Source of the DNA: Oscillospiraceae bacterium
GTDB lineage: Bacteria > Bacillota > Clostridia > Oscillospirales > Oscillospiraceae
DNA: 40,315 nt
Direction of reading: 5' to 3'
Assembly (NCBI GenBank): GCA_017527825.1
Contig: JAFXPO010000024.1
Span: forward strand, 1 to 40,315
Below the pieces are notes generated by a model. The model made no database searches, was not told where the DNA came from, and worked only from the letters and a program-made list of their open reading frames with translations. The position numbers and the translations under genes were made by a program. Below are positions 33,775 to 40,315 of this stretch, in pieces (within the stretch, counting starts at the first letter, position 1; each line of letters opens with the position of its first letter).

Positions 33775-35238
33775 TCATTGCTGTCCTAACAAAAAACGCT
33801 TCTTCGGATTTTCGTAGGTTTTGTTTCGGTCAAACTTGTCCACACGCACTGTCCCATATGGCGTAGACAAAACGCCGTCCTTTATGGTTGCCCATTCATG
33901 CGGCTGGATGAGCCAGTCGCGGGTCTCGCTGATCTGACGGCTGTAACCGGTCAACTCACCTCTCCGGTTATACTGCTCAGCGATGCCGTGCGTCAGATAG
34001 GTGCGCTTGCCCACCAGTTCGGATAGCTCCGCCTGTGTGTCGGGATCGCCGGCGCCAAAAACCAGCTTAAACTGGCAATTGTCCAGAATGATCCTGCGCT
34101 CATCTCTGCCATAGATAGCGTCCAACTGAGCGAGAGATTGAATCACAGGGCAAAGCGTGACGCCCTTGCTGCGCAGCGTAGTGACCGCTGGAAGAATAGC
34201 TTCCAGTTTCCCCAATCGCGGGAACTCGTCCAGAAGCAGCAGAACGTGAGGCATGCTTCGCCCCTCCGGACTATACTTCTCCGGGCGACGCATCAGATAG
34301 GTAATGAGTTGAGCGTACATCAGGTTGACCACCGGCCCCCATACCTCGACCTTGTCGGCTGGGATACGGAGGAAAATGTTGTGAGTCTCAAGATCGGCCC
34401 AAGTAAAGCGCGGGCGGCATCCATTAGGCGTCCTAAGCGCGTCGATGATGCGAGAATCAGCAGCGATGTTCATGATTGCGTTGCGGATGCCACGATCCAC
34501 ATTGGCCACAACCTCCGACTTCATCTCCGCAGTTTGACCCAGCAGCGTTTTGACGACTTGATCTTCATCGCAAACGAGAGTTTTGCACAAGTCTGAGAGG
34601 GGCCTGCCTGCGACACCGAGAATGGCGTCTGAAAAGCTGACAGAAAGTTGAAAAAAGTGCCAAAGTGCTGCCGCAAGCACACCGCGTTCGGTTTCGGTCC
34701 AGAAACGGTTGATGTCATTTCGCAAGTCGGGAATCAGAGTGTAAACAAGCTGTAAAAGGTTGCCTACAAGATCAGCTTCATCACCCTGCCTAAGCAGCCA
34801 AAACGGATCATAGGAAGGGCTATCCTCGTCAAGAGGGTCGAATACGAGATAGGGTGTGGTAACATCCCCATCCTCGAAGGCGTCCGCGTAGGCTTGCGAA
34901 AGCTCGCCCTTGATGTCCGTGGCAACGAAGGTTCCGCCCCACGTTCGCGTGGTTTGCATGATCGTGCTGCTCTTGCCGCTGCCGTTGCCGCCGATGAGAA
35001 CGACGTTACCTTCGGTGCCGGTCGGGATGCCGACATATTGGCCCTGCCCAAACTGGTTCAGCCCTCCGAAAAAGAAACCGGAGTCGGAATCTTTGCGCAG
35101 GAGCATATCCGGCGGGACACCGCTGCTATTGCCGTTCAGTGAATTACTTCGTTCGGGCTTAGGAAAGCAAAGCGAGCCGAGACGCTCCGTGAAATCATCC
35201 GGGTTGCCGATGCCGACGTCATATTTTTTCTTACTCAT
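33775..35238 (-). CDS. VirD4/TraG-type coupling protein
   Basis: A 487-residue type IV coupling protein ATPase that brings the relaxosome to a transfer channel. Walker A is GGNGSGKSS (residues 83-91), and Walker B and following are VLLLLDEFPRLGKLE near 340. The family segments DIKGEL and QSLAQLDAIYG are also present. It has no obvious N-terminal membrane helices, unlike full-length VirD4. No channel genes (VirB4, VirB6) are in the window, so either they lie beyond the right edge or the element borrows them. Its start overlaps the end of the small upstream gene by eight bases. Confidence 0.9.
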   Translation of the reverse strand: MSKKKYDVGIGNPDDFTERLGSLCFPKPERSNSLNGNSSGVPPDMLLRKDSDSGFFFGGLNQFGQGQYVGIPTGTEGNVVLIGGNGSGKSSTIMQTTRTWGGTFVATDIKGELSQAYADAFEDGDVTTPYLVFDPLDEDSPSYDPFWLLRQGDEADLVGNLLQLVYTLIPDLRNDINRFWTETERGVLAAALWHFFQLSVSFSDAILGVAGRPLSDLCKTLVCDEDQVVKTLLGQTAEMKSEVVANVDRGIRNAIMNIAADSRIIDALRTPNGCRPRFTWADLETHNIFLRIPADKVEVWGPVVNLMYAQLITYLMRRPEKYSPEGRSMPHVLLLLDEFPRLGKLEAILPAVTTLRSKGVTLCPVIQSLAQLDAIYGRDERRIILDNCQFKLVFGAGDPDTQAELSELVGKRTYLTHGIAEQYNRRGELTGYSRQISETRDWLIQPHEWATIKDGVLSTPYGTVRVDKFDRNKTYENPKKRFLLGQQ

Positions 35239-35443
35239 TGCCCATCATACCTCCGCCATACATATCTGTCGTATACAGCCATTGCTGCGCCGCCATCACA
35301 GCCCAGTCGGGCGCTTTGCTGCTGCTGGGCAAAGGTATCTCCGTTGCGTAGTCAGCCTCGATGCCCATTAGGGCCTCCAACATGGTATCAGGGTCAGCCG
35401 CTCCCGCAAATGCAAAAGCTGTCCTTATCTCTGAGTAGGTCAT
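35231..35443 (-). CDS. Small hypothetical protein
   Basis: A 70-residue unrecognised protein (starting MTYSEIRTAFAFAGAADPDT) with a Met/Gly-rich tail. The ATG at 35443 is preceded by GAGGTGTCAGC; it overlaps the parB stop as ATGA and the coupling-protein start by eight bases, so the three are translationally coupled. The overlaps on both sides argue it is real. Confidence 0.6.
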   Translation of the reverse strand: MTYSEIRTAFAFAGAADPDTMLEALMGIEADYATEIPLPSSSKAPDWAVMAAQQWLYTTDMYGGGMMGNE

Positions 35444-36444
35444 GCTGACACCTCGATTTCCTTGCATAATTTATTCTTGAGATTATCCGATGCATTCCAT
35501 GCAACGGAATCAGTTTGGGAAGCATCTGCCTGCACAACTGGCAGCCTCTGTTGCAGGAGCTCATCGAGCTCGCTCTGGTGTCGATCGAGCAGTGCCCGTA
35601 TCACCTCGACCATTGCCTGAGCGGTGGTCCCATCGGGGAACCCGACACCGAACGCATCCTTGACGGTGTACTGCTCATTGCTGTCGGTTGCGCGTTCCTT
35701 AACGTCAGGTTCTGCACTCATGATTGCCTTGATCACATCGCTGTCAAGTTTTTCGCCCGCCGCCCTCTTGAGCGCCTTTGCCTGTGCGCCTGTAGGAGGA
35801 TAACTTTCGCTGCGTGTGATATACTCTACAAGCAGCTTCTGCTGTTCGCTGCTGAGGTGAGCAAGGTCGTAACCGGAGATAAGGCCGATTTTGCCGCTAT
35901 CGACCATATCAAGCAGAGGCTTTTCAAGACTATTTAGTTTTTTGAGTCGCTTGACCTTGTCCTTGCTGATGCCGAGTCCTGCACCGACCTCCTCCACCGT
36001 CAGCTTCGGCGCATTTTGCGCCGAGGCTTTTCCCTGATGTTGGAGCGCCTCGAACTTCATCTTGATGGACGCGGCTTGCTCGGACGGCAGAAGGTTCTGC
36101 CGATGCAGGTTGCTGTCGACCAGCGTGATTGCAGCGGCATCATCATCCAGATCGCGGACAAGGCACGGTACCTTCCTTAAGCCAAGCTCTTTTGCCGCGC
36201 GCAGGCGGCGGTGCCCGGAGATGACCTCGTATGTTTCCGTAGCACCGCTCTTCGGGCGCACGATCAGCGGATTGAGGATTCCTCGTTCGCGGATGCTCCC
36301 TGCCAGAGCCCGAAAGTCCCCATCGTTTTGTACGCGATAAGGGTTTTGGGCACACGGTACAAGGTTTTCAACGTCGAGGTCGATAGGATCCATCGGAAGG
36401 ATGCAGATGGTTTCCGGGTTGTCTGTTGTAGGTAAGTGGTTCAT
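35440..36444 (-). CDS. parB: ParB/Noc-family partition protein
   Basis: A 334-residue ParB-type DNA-binding protein. The N-terminal ParB/Srx CTP-binding domain contains NPYRVQNDGDFRALAGSIRE, then ISGHRRLRAAKELG and DSNLHRQNLLPSEQA. A helix-turn-helix follows (LTVEEVGAGLGISKDKVKRL). No ParA is adjacent within the window, so it may act as a regulator or work with a ParA elsewhere. The ATG at 36444 follows AAAGGA; an ATG six codons upstream overlaps that site. It is first of the long minus-strand series ending with int. Confidence 0.9.
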   Translation of the reverse strand: MNHLPTTDNPETICILPMDPIDLDVENLVPCAQNPYRVQNDGDFRALAGSIRERGILNPLIVRPKSGATETYEVISGHRRLRAAKELGLRKVPCLVRDLDDDAAAITLVDSNLHRQNLLPSEQAASIKMKFEALQHQGKASAQNAPKLTVEEVGAGLGISKDKVKRLKKLNSLEKPLLDMVDSGKIGLISGYDLAHLSSEQQKLLVEYITRSESYPPTGAQAKALKRAAGEKLDSDVIKAIMSAEPDVKERATDSNEQYTVKDAFGVGFPDGTTAQAMVEVIRALLDRHQSELDELLQQRLPVVQADASQTDSVAWNASDNLKNKLCKEIEVSA

Positions 36445-36480
36445 GCATATTAATCCTTTCATTTTTGTTCAGTGCCGTTT

Positions 36481-36499
36481 GTTCAGTTTTCAAGGTACA
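36481..36499 (-). promoter_or_regulatory. rRNA boxA-like sequence in the parB leader
   Basis: On the minus strand TGTACCTTGAAAACTGAAC closely resembles the CTTTGAAAACT sequences of Firmicute rRNA leaders and spacers, where boxA recruits the Nus antitermination factors. It lies 37 bases before the parB start, in the leader of a series of eight genes. A role in antitermination is inference. Confidence 0.4.
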
Positions 36500-36519
36500 C
36501 ACCGGTGCTCTGACCACCG

Positions 36520-36552
36520 ATTTGCAGCAGATACATATTTCTAACTGCAAAT
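36520..36552. promoter_or_regulatory. Inverted repeat upstream of parB
   Basis: ATTTGCAG (36520-36527) and CTGCAAAT (36545-36552) are perfect 8-bp arms 17 bases apart. It lies in the divergent region between parB and the plus-strand unknown genes and is a candidate operator or parS-like site. Confidence 0.4.
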
Positions 36553-36716
36553 ACAAGAGTACTAGGCTTTTCGAAAGGTATAGTGCCTTGGGGTGCAAAC
36601 GAGAGCCGGAAATGGGGATATTTTTTCCGAGATTTGTTTACTTTGCCAAAAACCGCATCGAATACAGATGCGATCTCCAGAATTTTTGTATATTATTTTG
36701 AACGGAGCGGAAAATT

Positions 36717-37040
36717 ATGAAAACTTGTTCGTGTGATTTTGTTGAGCTGATCAGAAAGAACCCCGTGACGGACGAGAGCAATGGGATATCGTCAAAAACA
36801 CAAAGGGGCGCCATAGGGGATTTAACGAGGTTTCGCGATATTTTGGCGGCATATGCTCAAATGGACGCCGTGACTTTTTTCTGCATCTTATACATTGATA
36901 ACATATTTGAAGATAGGACTCAGGGCATCAAGTTTTTTCTGATTTGTTGGCAGATACGGGATTCCTTTTTGATGAAGCGAGACCTATTGCCAAAAACTTC
37001 TTGTCCCCGGAGAATGAGATCGCACAAAAGCGATCCATGA
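36717..37040 (+). CDS. Hypothetical protein, or N-terminal part of the next gene
   Basis: A 107-codon frame starting at an ATG after GGAGCGG, behind a TATTAT sequence. It is not recognised. Its last codons overlap the next gene's frame, and its stop overlaps the ATG at 37037 as ATGA. The first 66 residues look like protein (FRDILAAYAQMDAVTFF). The last 40 are rich in Cys, Trp and Arg, while the other frame over the same bases reads smoothly (SDLLADTGFLFDEARPIAKN). A frameshift near 36910-36917 joining both into one protein of about 690 residues is therefore possible. Lower GC than the chromosome suggests transferred cargo. Confidence 0.45.
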   Translation: MKTCSCDFVELIRKNPVTDESNGISSKTQRGAIGDLTRFRDILAAYAQMDAVTFFCILYIDNIFEDRTQGIKFFLICWQIRDSFLMKRDLLPKTSCPRRMRSHKSDP

Positions 37041-38782
37041 GTTGGAGAGACAGTAGCGGCTACCATAGCAATAGCGGGAGAAGTGACACTCTTGTTCGAC
37101 GCGAGTGGGACAATGCGGCGATGATCTCCGAGGCAGAAAGGCGGTTGTATCAAGAGCTTCGATCAAAGGGCGAAAAAAGCGACCTCGAACGGCCGCCGGC
37201 TATACTTGCTGATTTGACCGATGTGGCTGCAAGAAATAAAGAGTGGCTGAGAGTATATCTTTTGTTGCGGTTTGGCGAATTTGATGACAGTCAGCACAAT
37301 GCAGCCAAGATCATTGGTGAAATGGATCTTGATTTACAGATGTACCGAGGGCGAGACGCCCACGGCGTTCTGTCAAACGAGATCAATCAGGACGAATTGG
37401 AACGGGACGGTTACGGTGAACTCCGCGTCTTTTCTCTCCGCTCGGTTTTGACAAGGCTAAATCAAATCTGCAACGAAGTCGAAGCCGACTTCAAAGCGGT
37501 CCAAAATCAAGCCATTCCTATCAGCAAAGAGGCATATAAACGCTATAGAAGGTTTAAGCAAATAAACCAACGACTGCAAGGTGAAATCGCTCTGATAGAT
37601 GAAGTAGGAATTGATCCGTATGAACATGCCAAGAAATGGCTCGCCAACGCCAACGGCGCAGCTGACTACGCTGCTAAAGACGCTCAGAGTGTGCGGAAAA
37701 TGGCAATGGCGGAGGGAACAGAGTCGATAGTGTATAGAAATCTGGGCTTACGTCATCTCAAGACGGTAGATCCTGTTATTAATAATGAAAAGTATGCTTC
37801 TATGCTTAGCAAACTGGAAACGAGTTTTTTGCAATTTGCAGGGCTTGATGCAGGTTCATGTCCAGCGGTCCTACATGGTAATATGGAAGAAATAGCAAAA
37901 TTTTGCTTAAATGATGCGTTTGTCTTCTATGTGGGTGAAGATGATACAGACCTATCATTTGCTCCCGTCGTCTGCTATTTGATATCACATAAATATCGTG
38001 CGGACATCCTCAAAAAAAACATAAAAAGCTCATCGATTTCTTTGCACGCGATTTTTGGCGGTTATCATATGGCGCACGATGCCATGACATCAGCAAGTCG
38101 AGACTTCAGCTTTTATATGAATCTTCGCACCACGTTTTCGGAGTATTATGGGGCAGCAGCAACGGACTCTGTTAAAGCCTTGTGGGATAATACATTCCTG
38201 CGTTGTTCTCGCTACTTGGATAGGTCTTATAGATTCCTTATGGATGTCCTGCGCGAACAGTCATTCTCCGAATCAGATGCTTTCTTTATGCTCCGCCGGA
38301 TACATCAAAGCGCAAAAAGCAACGTGAGCGCCAATCTCGCGCATACGACTCATGCGAAAATCAACGAGCTTACTGCCCTTTTTTTTACCATAGATGACTG
38401 CGCGCCATGGCAAACATCGATGTCGCTCATCCGCGAGCTGTTGAGTGCAGGTAGCGAAGAAAAGTATAACAATACGATCACAGCATACCTTGAGATGGTC
38501 TCCAAACCACATACGGGACAAGATATTGTTGACTTTTTGAACGGCATCACAAATCCAACTACTTCAGCGCAAATTGCGCAGAAGAAATTCCTTTATCTTG
38601 AACTGGATCGTATTTTTCCTGAGGTCTTCATCCCGCAGGATGGCACAGTCAATCTCCTGTGCAGTGCGCTTGTAAATGCGGCAGTTGAATATACTATCCG
38701 AACCGAGTTGGCGGAACGCTGCGAAGAGAAGCTGTTTTCGTGGGCCTCAATATATTTGAGCATGAAACATGGCGATTCATAA
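37037..38782 (+). CDS. Large hypothetical protein, element cargo
   Basis: A 581-residue unrecognised protein (frame open from 36917; 612 residues if the TTG at 36944 is used). It is largely helical and soluble with no signal peptide or membrane segment. Residues 20-60 are charged (SEAERRLYQELRSKG), and residues 150-200 are likely coiled coil (KRYRRFKQINQRLQGEIALI). I see no P-loop, nuclease or helix-turn-helix motif. The ATG at 37037 has no good binding site but overlaps the preceding stop, which suggests coupling or a frameshift. The base composition is clearly more AT-rich than the chromosome. It faces a serine resolvase across a large palindrome, so it is probably cargo of the element. Confidence 0.7.
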   Translation: MSWRDSSGYHSNSGRSDTLVRREWDNAAMISEAERRLYQELRSKGEKSDLERPPAILADLTDVAARNKEWLRVYLLLRFGEFDDSQHNAAKIIGEMDLDLQMYRGRDAHGVLSNEINQDELERDGYGELRVFSLRSVLTRLNQICNEVEADFKAVQNQAIPISKEAYKRYRRFKQINQRLQGEIALIDEVGIDPYEHAKKWLANANGAADYAAKDAQSVRKMAMAEGTESIVYRNLGLRHLKTVDPVINNEKYASMLSKLETSFLQFAGLDAGSCPAVLHGNMEEIAKFCLNDAFVFYVGEDDTDLSFAPVVCYLISHKYRADILKKNIKSSSISLHAIFGGYHMAHDAMTSASRDFSFYMNLRTTFSEYYGAAATDSVKALWDNTFLRCSRYLDRSYRFLMDVLREQSFSESDAFFMLRRIHQSAKSNVSANLAHTTHAKINELTALFFTIDDCAPWQTSMSLIRELLSAGSEEKYNNTITAYLEMVSKPHTGQDIVDFLNGITNPTTSAQIAQKKFLYLELDRIFPEVFIPQDGTVNLLCSALVNAAVEYTIRTELAERCEEKLFSWASIYLSMKHGDS

Positions 38783-38914
38783 TATCTTTAAGGTGCCGTT
38801 GTAAAATGGCAGAAATCAAAACCTGAAATTGAACCCATGTGGGCGACTTTTTCGCCAGTCAACTGGCCTACACCCCAACGCCATATAATATAATAGGAAG
38901 AACGGCTGGGGATT

Positions 38915-38934
38915 CACGGCACTGCGGTGCCGTG
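38915..38934. repeat. Short palindrome before the large hairpin
   Basis: CACGGCAC and GTGCCGTG form an 8-bp stem with a TGCG loop, two bases before the 17-bp stem at 38937. The two together make a double stem-loop between convergent genes. Confidence 0.65.
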
Positions 38935-38936
38935 GC

Positions 38937-38990
38937 ACCCGCAGTTTCTGTGTCCCCGCATATGCGGCAACACAGAAACTGCGGGTTTTA
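38937..38990 (+). terminator. Large perfect stem-loop between convergent genes
   Basis: A perfect 17-bp stem pairs 38937-38953 (ACCCGCAGTTTCTGTGT) with 38970-38986. Its loop is itself the palindrome CCGCATATGCGG, and TTTTA follows. It probably stops plus-strand transcription from the unknown gene before the resolvase gene. It could also form a DNA cruciform. Confidence 0.75.
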
Positions 38991-39008
38991 TAATGTGGAT
39001 CGAGCCCC

Positions 39009-39557
39009 TCAGCATTCACGCACCTTTCTATAGAACGTACTCGGTTTCATATCCAGCCTTCTCTGCGCCTCGACCGCCGTGATCTCGCCCTTGCGCCAAA
39101 GCGCGACCACGGCGTCGAAGTTGCTCCGCACGATGGGCTTGCGGCCCTTATAGACGCCGTTCGCTTTGGCAATCTCGATGCCCTCCCGCTGGCGCTGGCG
39201 GATATAATCGCGCTCCAGCTCCGCGATGGCGGCGAAGACGGTAAGCATGAACTTCCCCGTGGGGGTAGAGGTGTCGATGGCCTCCTTTTGGCTCACGAAC
39301 TCCACACCCTTTTCGTGCAGCCGCTCGGTCAGCTCCAACAAATCGCGGGTGTTGCGTGCAAAGCGGCTGATGGACTCTACAATCACGGCATCGCCGCGGC
39401 GCACATACTCCATCATCTTTTGCAGCTCCGGGCGGTTGATGTCCTTGCCGCTCGTGCGGTCGATATAGACCTCGTCCACGCCAAGCTCCTCCATCAAAAC
39501 CTCCTGCCGCGCGGTATTCTGCTCGGCGGAAGATACGCGGATGTACCCGATCCTCAT
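39009..39557 (-). CDS. Serine recombinase (resolvase/invertase family)
   Basis: A 182-residue small serine recombinase. The catalytic Ser9 lies in MRIGYIRVSS. The conserved arginines are in ISRFARNTRDL, and the long E-helix contains AELERDYIRQRQREGI. The C-terminal helix-turn-helix ends in MKPSTFYRKVREC. Size and order match Tn3 resolvases and DNA invertases. Its ATG overlaps the nuclease stop as ATGA, with GGGAGG upstream. It may resolve element multimers or invert a segment; no pair of crossover sites was recognised. Confidence 0.93.
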   Translation of the reverse strand: MRIGYIRVSSAEQNTARQEVLMEELGVDEVYIDRTSGKDINRPELQKMMEYVRRGDAVIVESISRFARNTRDLLELTERLHEKGVEFVSQKEAIDTSTPTGKFMLTVFAAIAELERDYIRQRQREGIEIAKANGVYKGRKPIVRSNFDAVVALWRKGEITAVEAQRRLDMKPSTFYRKVREC

Positions 39558-40150
39558 TGCATTGCCTCCCTCGCCAGATCCTCGCTCTCTTGCTCATACG
39601 AATACGGCGGGATCTTCGCCAGCTCCCGATGGATGCCGTCGGCAAGCCGGAAGCCGGAGATATTGCCGCCGATCAGCACGGCAATAAAGGCGGCACGGAA
39701 ACCCGTGACGGCCATATAGTGCTGGATTTGAAGGGCATATTCGTCGGGGATGGCGTCATCCCACTCGCTAGCTTTGTAGGCGGTGGCGGTCTTTGCCTCG
39801 AAGATGCAATCGCCGTAGTCGGGGTGGTGGCATACACCGTCAAGGTTGGCGAGCATGAACGGATTTTCCGTGCTTTGGAGAAGCTGCTTGACAATCTCCA
39901 CTTCAATGCCCGTGCGCTTCGTGAACTCCGCGCGGACAATGCTTTCCAGCTGTGTCCCCCAGTAGGCCGACTCGCCCGCTTCTTGGTAGGGCAGTTGTCC
40001 TGTTTTATCCAGCCACAGCTCCACCGGGGACTTATAGCGGTTGATACCGCACACCACCGAGGCGTCCGAGCCGCCGATGCCGCGCTTGCGGTATTTCAAC
40101 CAGTCCTCATAGGGGAGGTTCTCGGTGGAGGTCAATACCCGCGCCGTCAT
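39554..40150 (-). CDS. YqaJ-type viral recombinase/exonuclease
   Basis: A 198-residue member of the YqaJ/lambda-exonuclease-like PD-(D/E)xK nucleases that resect DNA ends for single-strand annealing. Recognisable parts are RKRGIGGSDASVVCG, YWGTQLESIVRAEF, the catalytic Asp in LANLDGV and the Glu-x-Lys in IFEAKT. The ATG at 40150 follows GGGGTGG and overlaps the previous gene's stop. The frame reaches further but into that gene. A RecT/Bet annealing partner would be expected nearby, perhaps beyond the right edge. Confidence 0.9.
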   Translation of the reverse strand: MTARVLTSTENLPYEDWLKYRKRGIGGSDASVVCGINRYKSPVELWLDKTGQLPYQEAGESAYWGTQLESIVRAEFTKRTGIEVEIVKQLLQSTENPFMLANLDGVCHHPDYGDCIFEAKTATAYKASEWDDAIPDEYALQIQHYMAVTGFRAAFIAVLIGGNISGFRLADGIHRELAKIPPYSYEQESEDLAREAMQ

Positions 40151-40315
40151 GCCGCCACCCCGCACAGCCTTACGGCCTTGTCGATAATCGCGTGGCCGTC
40201 CATGACCCGCGACCAGTTGTTCTCGGCGTAGTTCTTCGTATTCCGATGGGGCATGGAGTGCGTGGCGAGGTCGCTGGCGGCGTTGATGACGCCCCACGCC
40301 GTGCCGCGAAACCGC
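40147..40315 (-). CDS. C-terminal end of a DUF932-type protein, cut by the window edge
   Basis: The minus-strand frame gives 54-55 residues up to a TGA at 40149-40147: RGTAWGVINAASDLATH, then RNTKNYAENNWSRVMDG and a helical end. This is the C-terminal pattern of DUF932 phage/plasmid-related proteins (TIGR03299 type), which often accompany YqaJ-type nucleases in mobile elements. The stop overlaps the nuclease ATG (ATGA), so the genes are coupled. The function is unknown. Confidence 0.75.
   Translation of the reverse strand, partial: RFRGTAWGVINAASDLATHSMPHRNTKNYAENNWSRVMDGHAIIDKAVRLCGVAA

Noticed and set aside
36717..38782. Defence system assignment for the unknown cargo gene
   Set aside because: No nuclease, ATPase, TIR, helicase or toxin motif can be seen; position in a mobile element alone is not enough.

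Overview
The window looks like chromosome of a GC-rich anaerobic Firmicute, probably a clostridial gut or rumen organism of the Oscillospiraceae/Lachnospiraceae kind. The reasons are strong AGGAGG-type ribosome binding sites, TTGACA/TATACT promoters, rho-independent terminators, a lipoprotein sugar-binding protein, a type III glutamine synthetase, an ANTAR antiterminator and an intracellular glycoside-phosphorylase locus. The assignment is by inference; no rRNA or other taxonomic marker is present.

Layout. (1) 1-1296 holds little protein coding: hairpins, a small tandem repeat, a candidate stand-alone structured RNA on the minus strand (about 585-724) and the 3' remnant of a DUF6076-type gene. 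(2) 1297-10504 is a glutamine-centred island: pyrG (CTP synthase), an ANTAR-domain RNA-binding regulator, glnA (type I glutamine synthetase), guaA (GMP synthase), a type III glutamine synthetase and asnB (asparagine synthase). Three of its promoters (pyrG, guaA, glnN-asnB) are each followed, within a few bases of the predicted start of transcription, by a small stem with a six-base loop AA(A/G)GGC that overlaps a strong terminator. This matches the A1/G4 hexaloop bound by ANTAR proteins. I infer that the regulator encoded here controls enzymes that make or consume glutamine by antitermination. (3) 10652-11425 is a short-chain dehydrogenase.

(4) 11509-28543 is a beta-glucan/oligosaccharide utilisation locus: three large clan GH-Q phosphorylases (two GH94, one probably GH161), a GH16 endo-glucanase without signal peptide, a DUF624 membrane protein, a divergent AraC regulator, a complete sugar ABC importer (lipoprotein, two permeases, MsmK/UgpC-type ATPase) and a domain-inverted GH3 beta-glucosidase. 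Together they suggest import of beta-gluco-oligosaccharides and mainly phosphorolytic breakdown in the cytoplasm. Beta-1,3-glucan is the best guess, from the GH16 plus the GH161-like enzyme. (5) 28564-29934 is a MarR-regulated short-chain dehydrogenase operon with a palindromic operator inside its promoter.

(6) 30501 to the right edge is an integrated mobilisable element. A 45-base tRNA 3' portion (probable att site) is followed by a tyrosine integrase, an excisionase-like protein, a compact MobA/MobL-type relaxase, small unknown proteins, a VirD4-type coupling protein and ParB, all on the minus strand. Next come an unrecognised plus-strand gene pair of lower GC content, a serine resolvase, a YqaJ-type nuclease and the end of a DUF932 protein that runs off the window. 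The element's other end is not in the window.

The strongest candidate for something new is the compact one-hairpin ANTAR leader architecture repeated at three glutamine-related promoters next to a regulator whose receiver domain lacks the phosphorylatable aspartate. The structured RNA at 585-724 and the unknown cargo protein at 36717-38782 are the next best.
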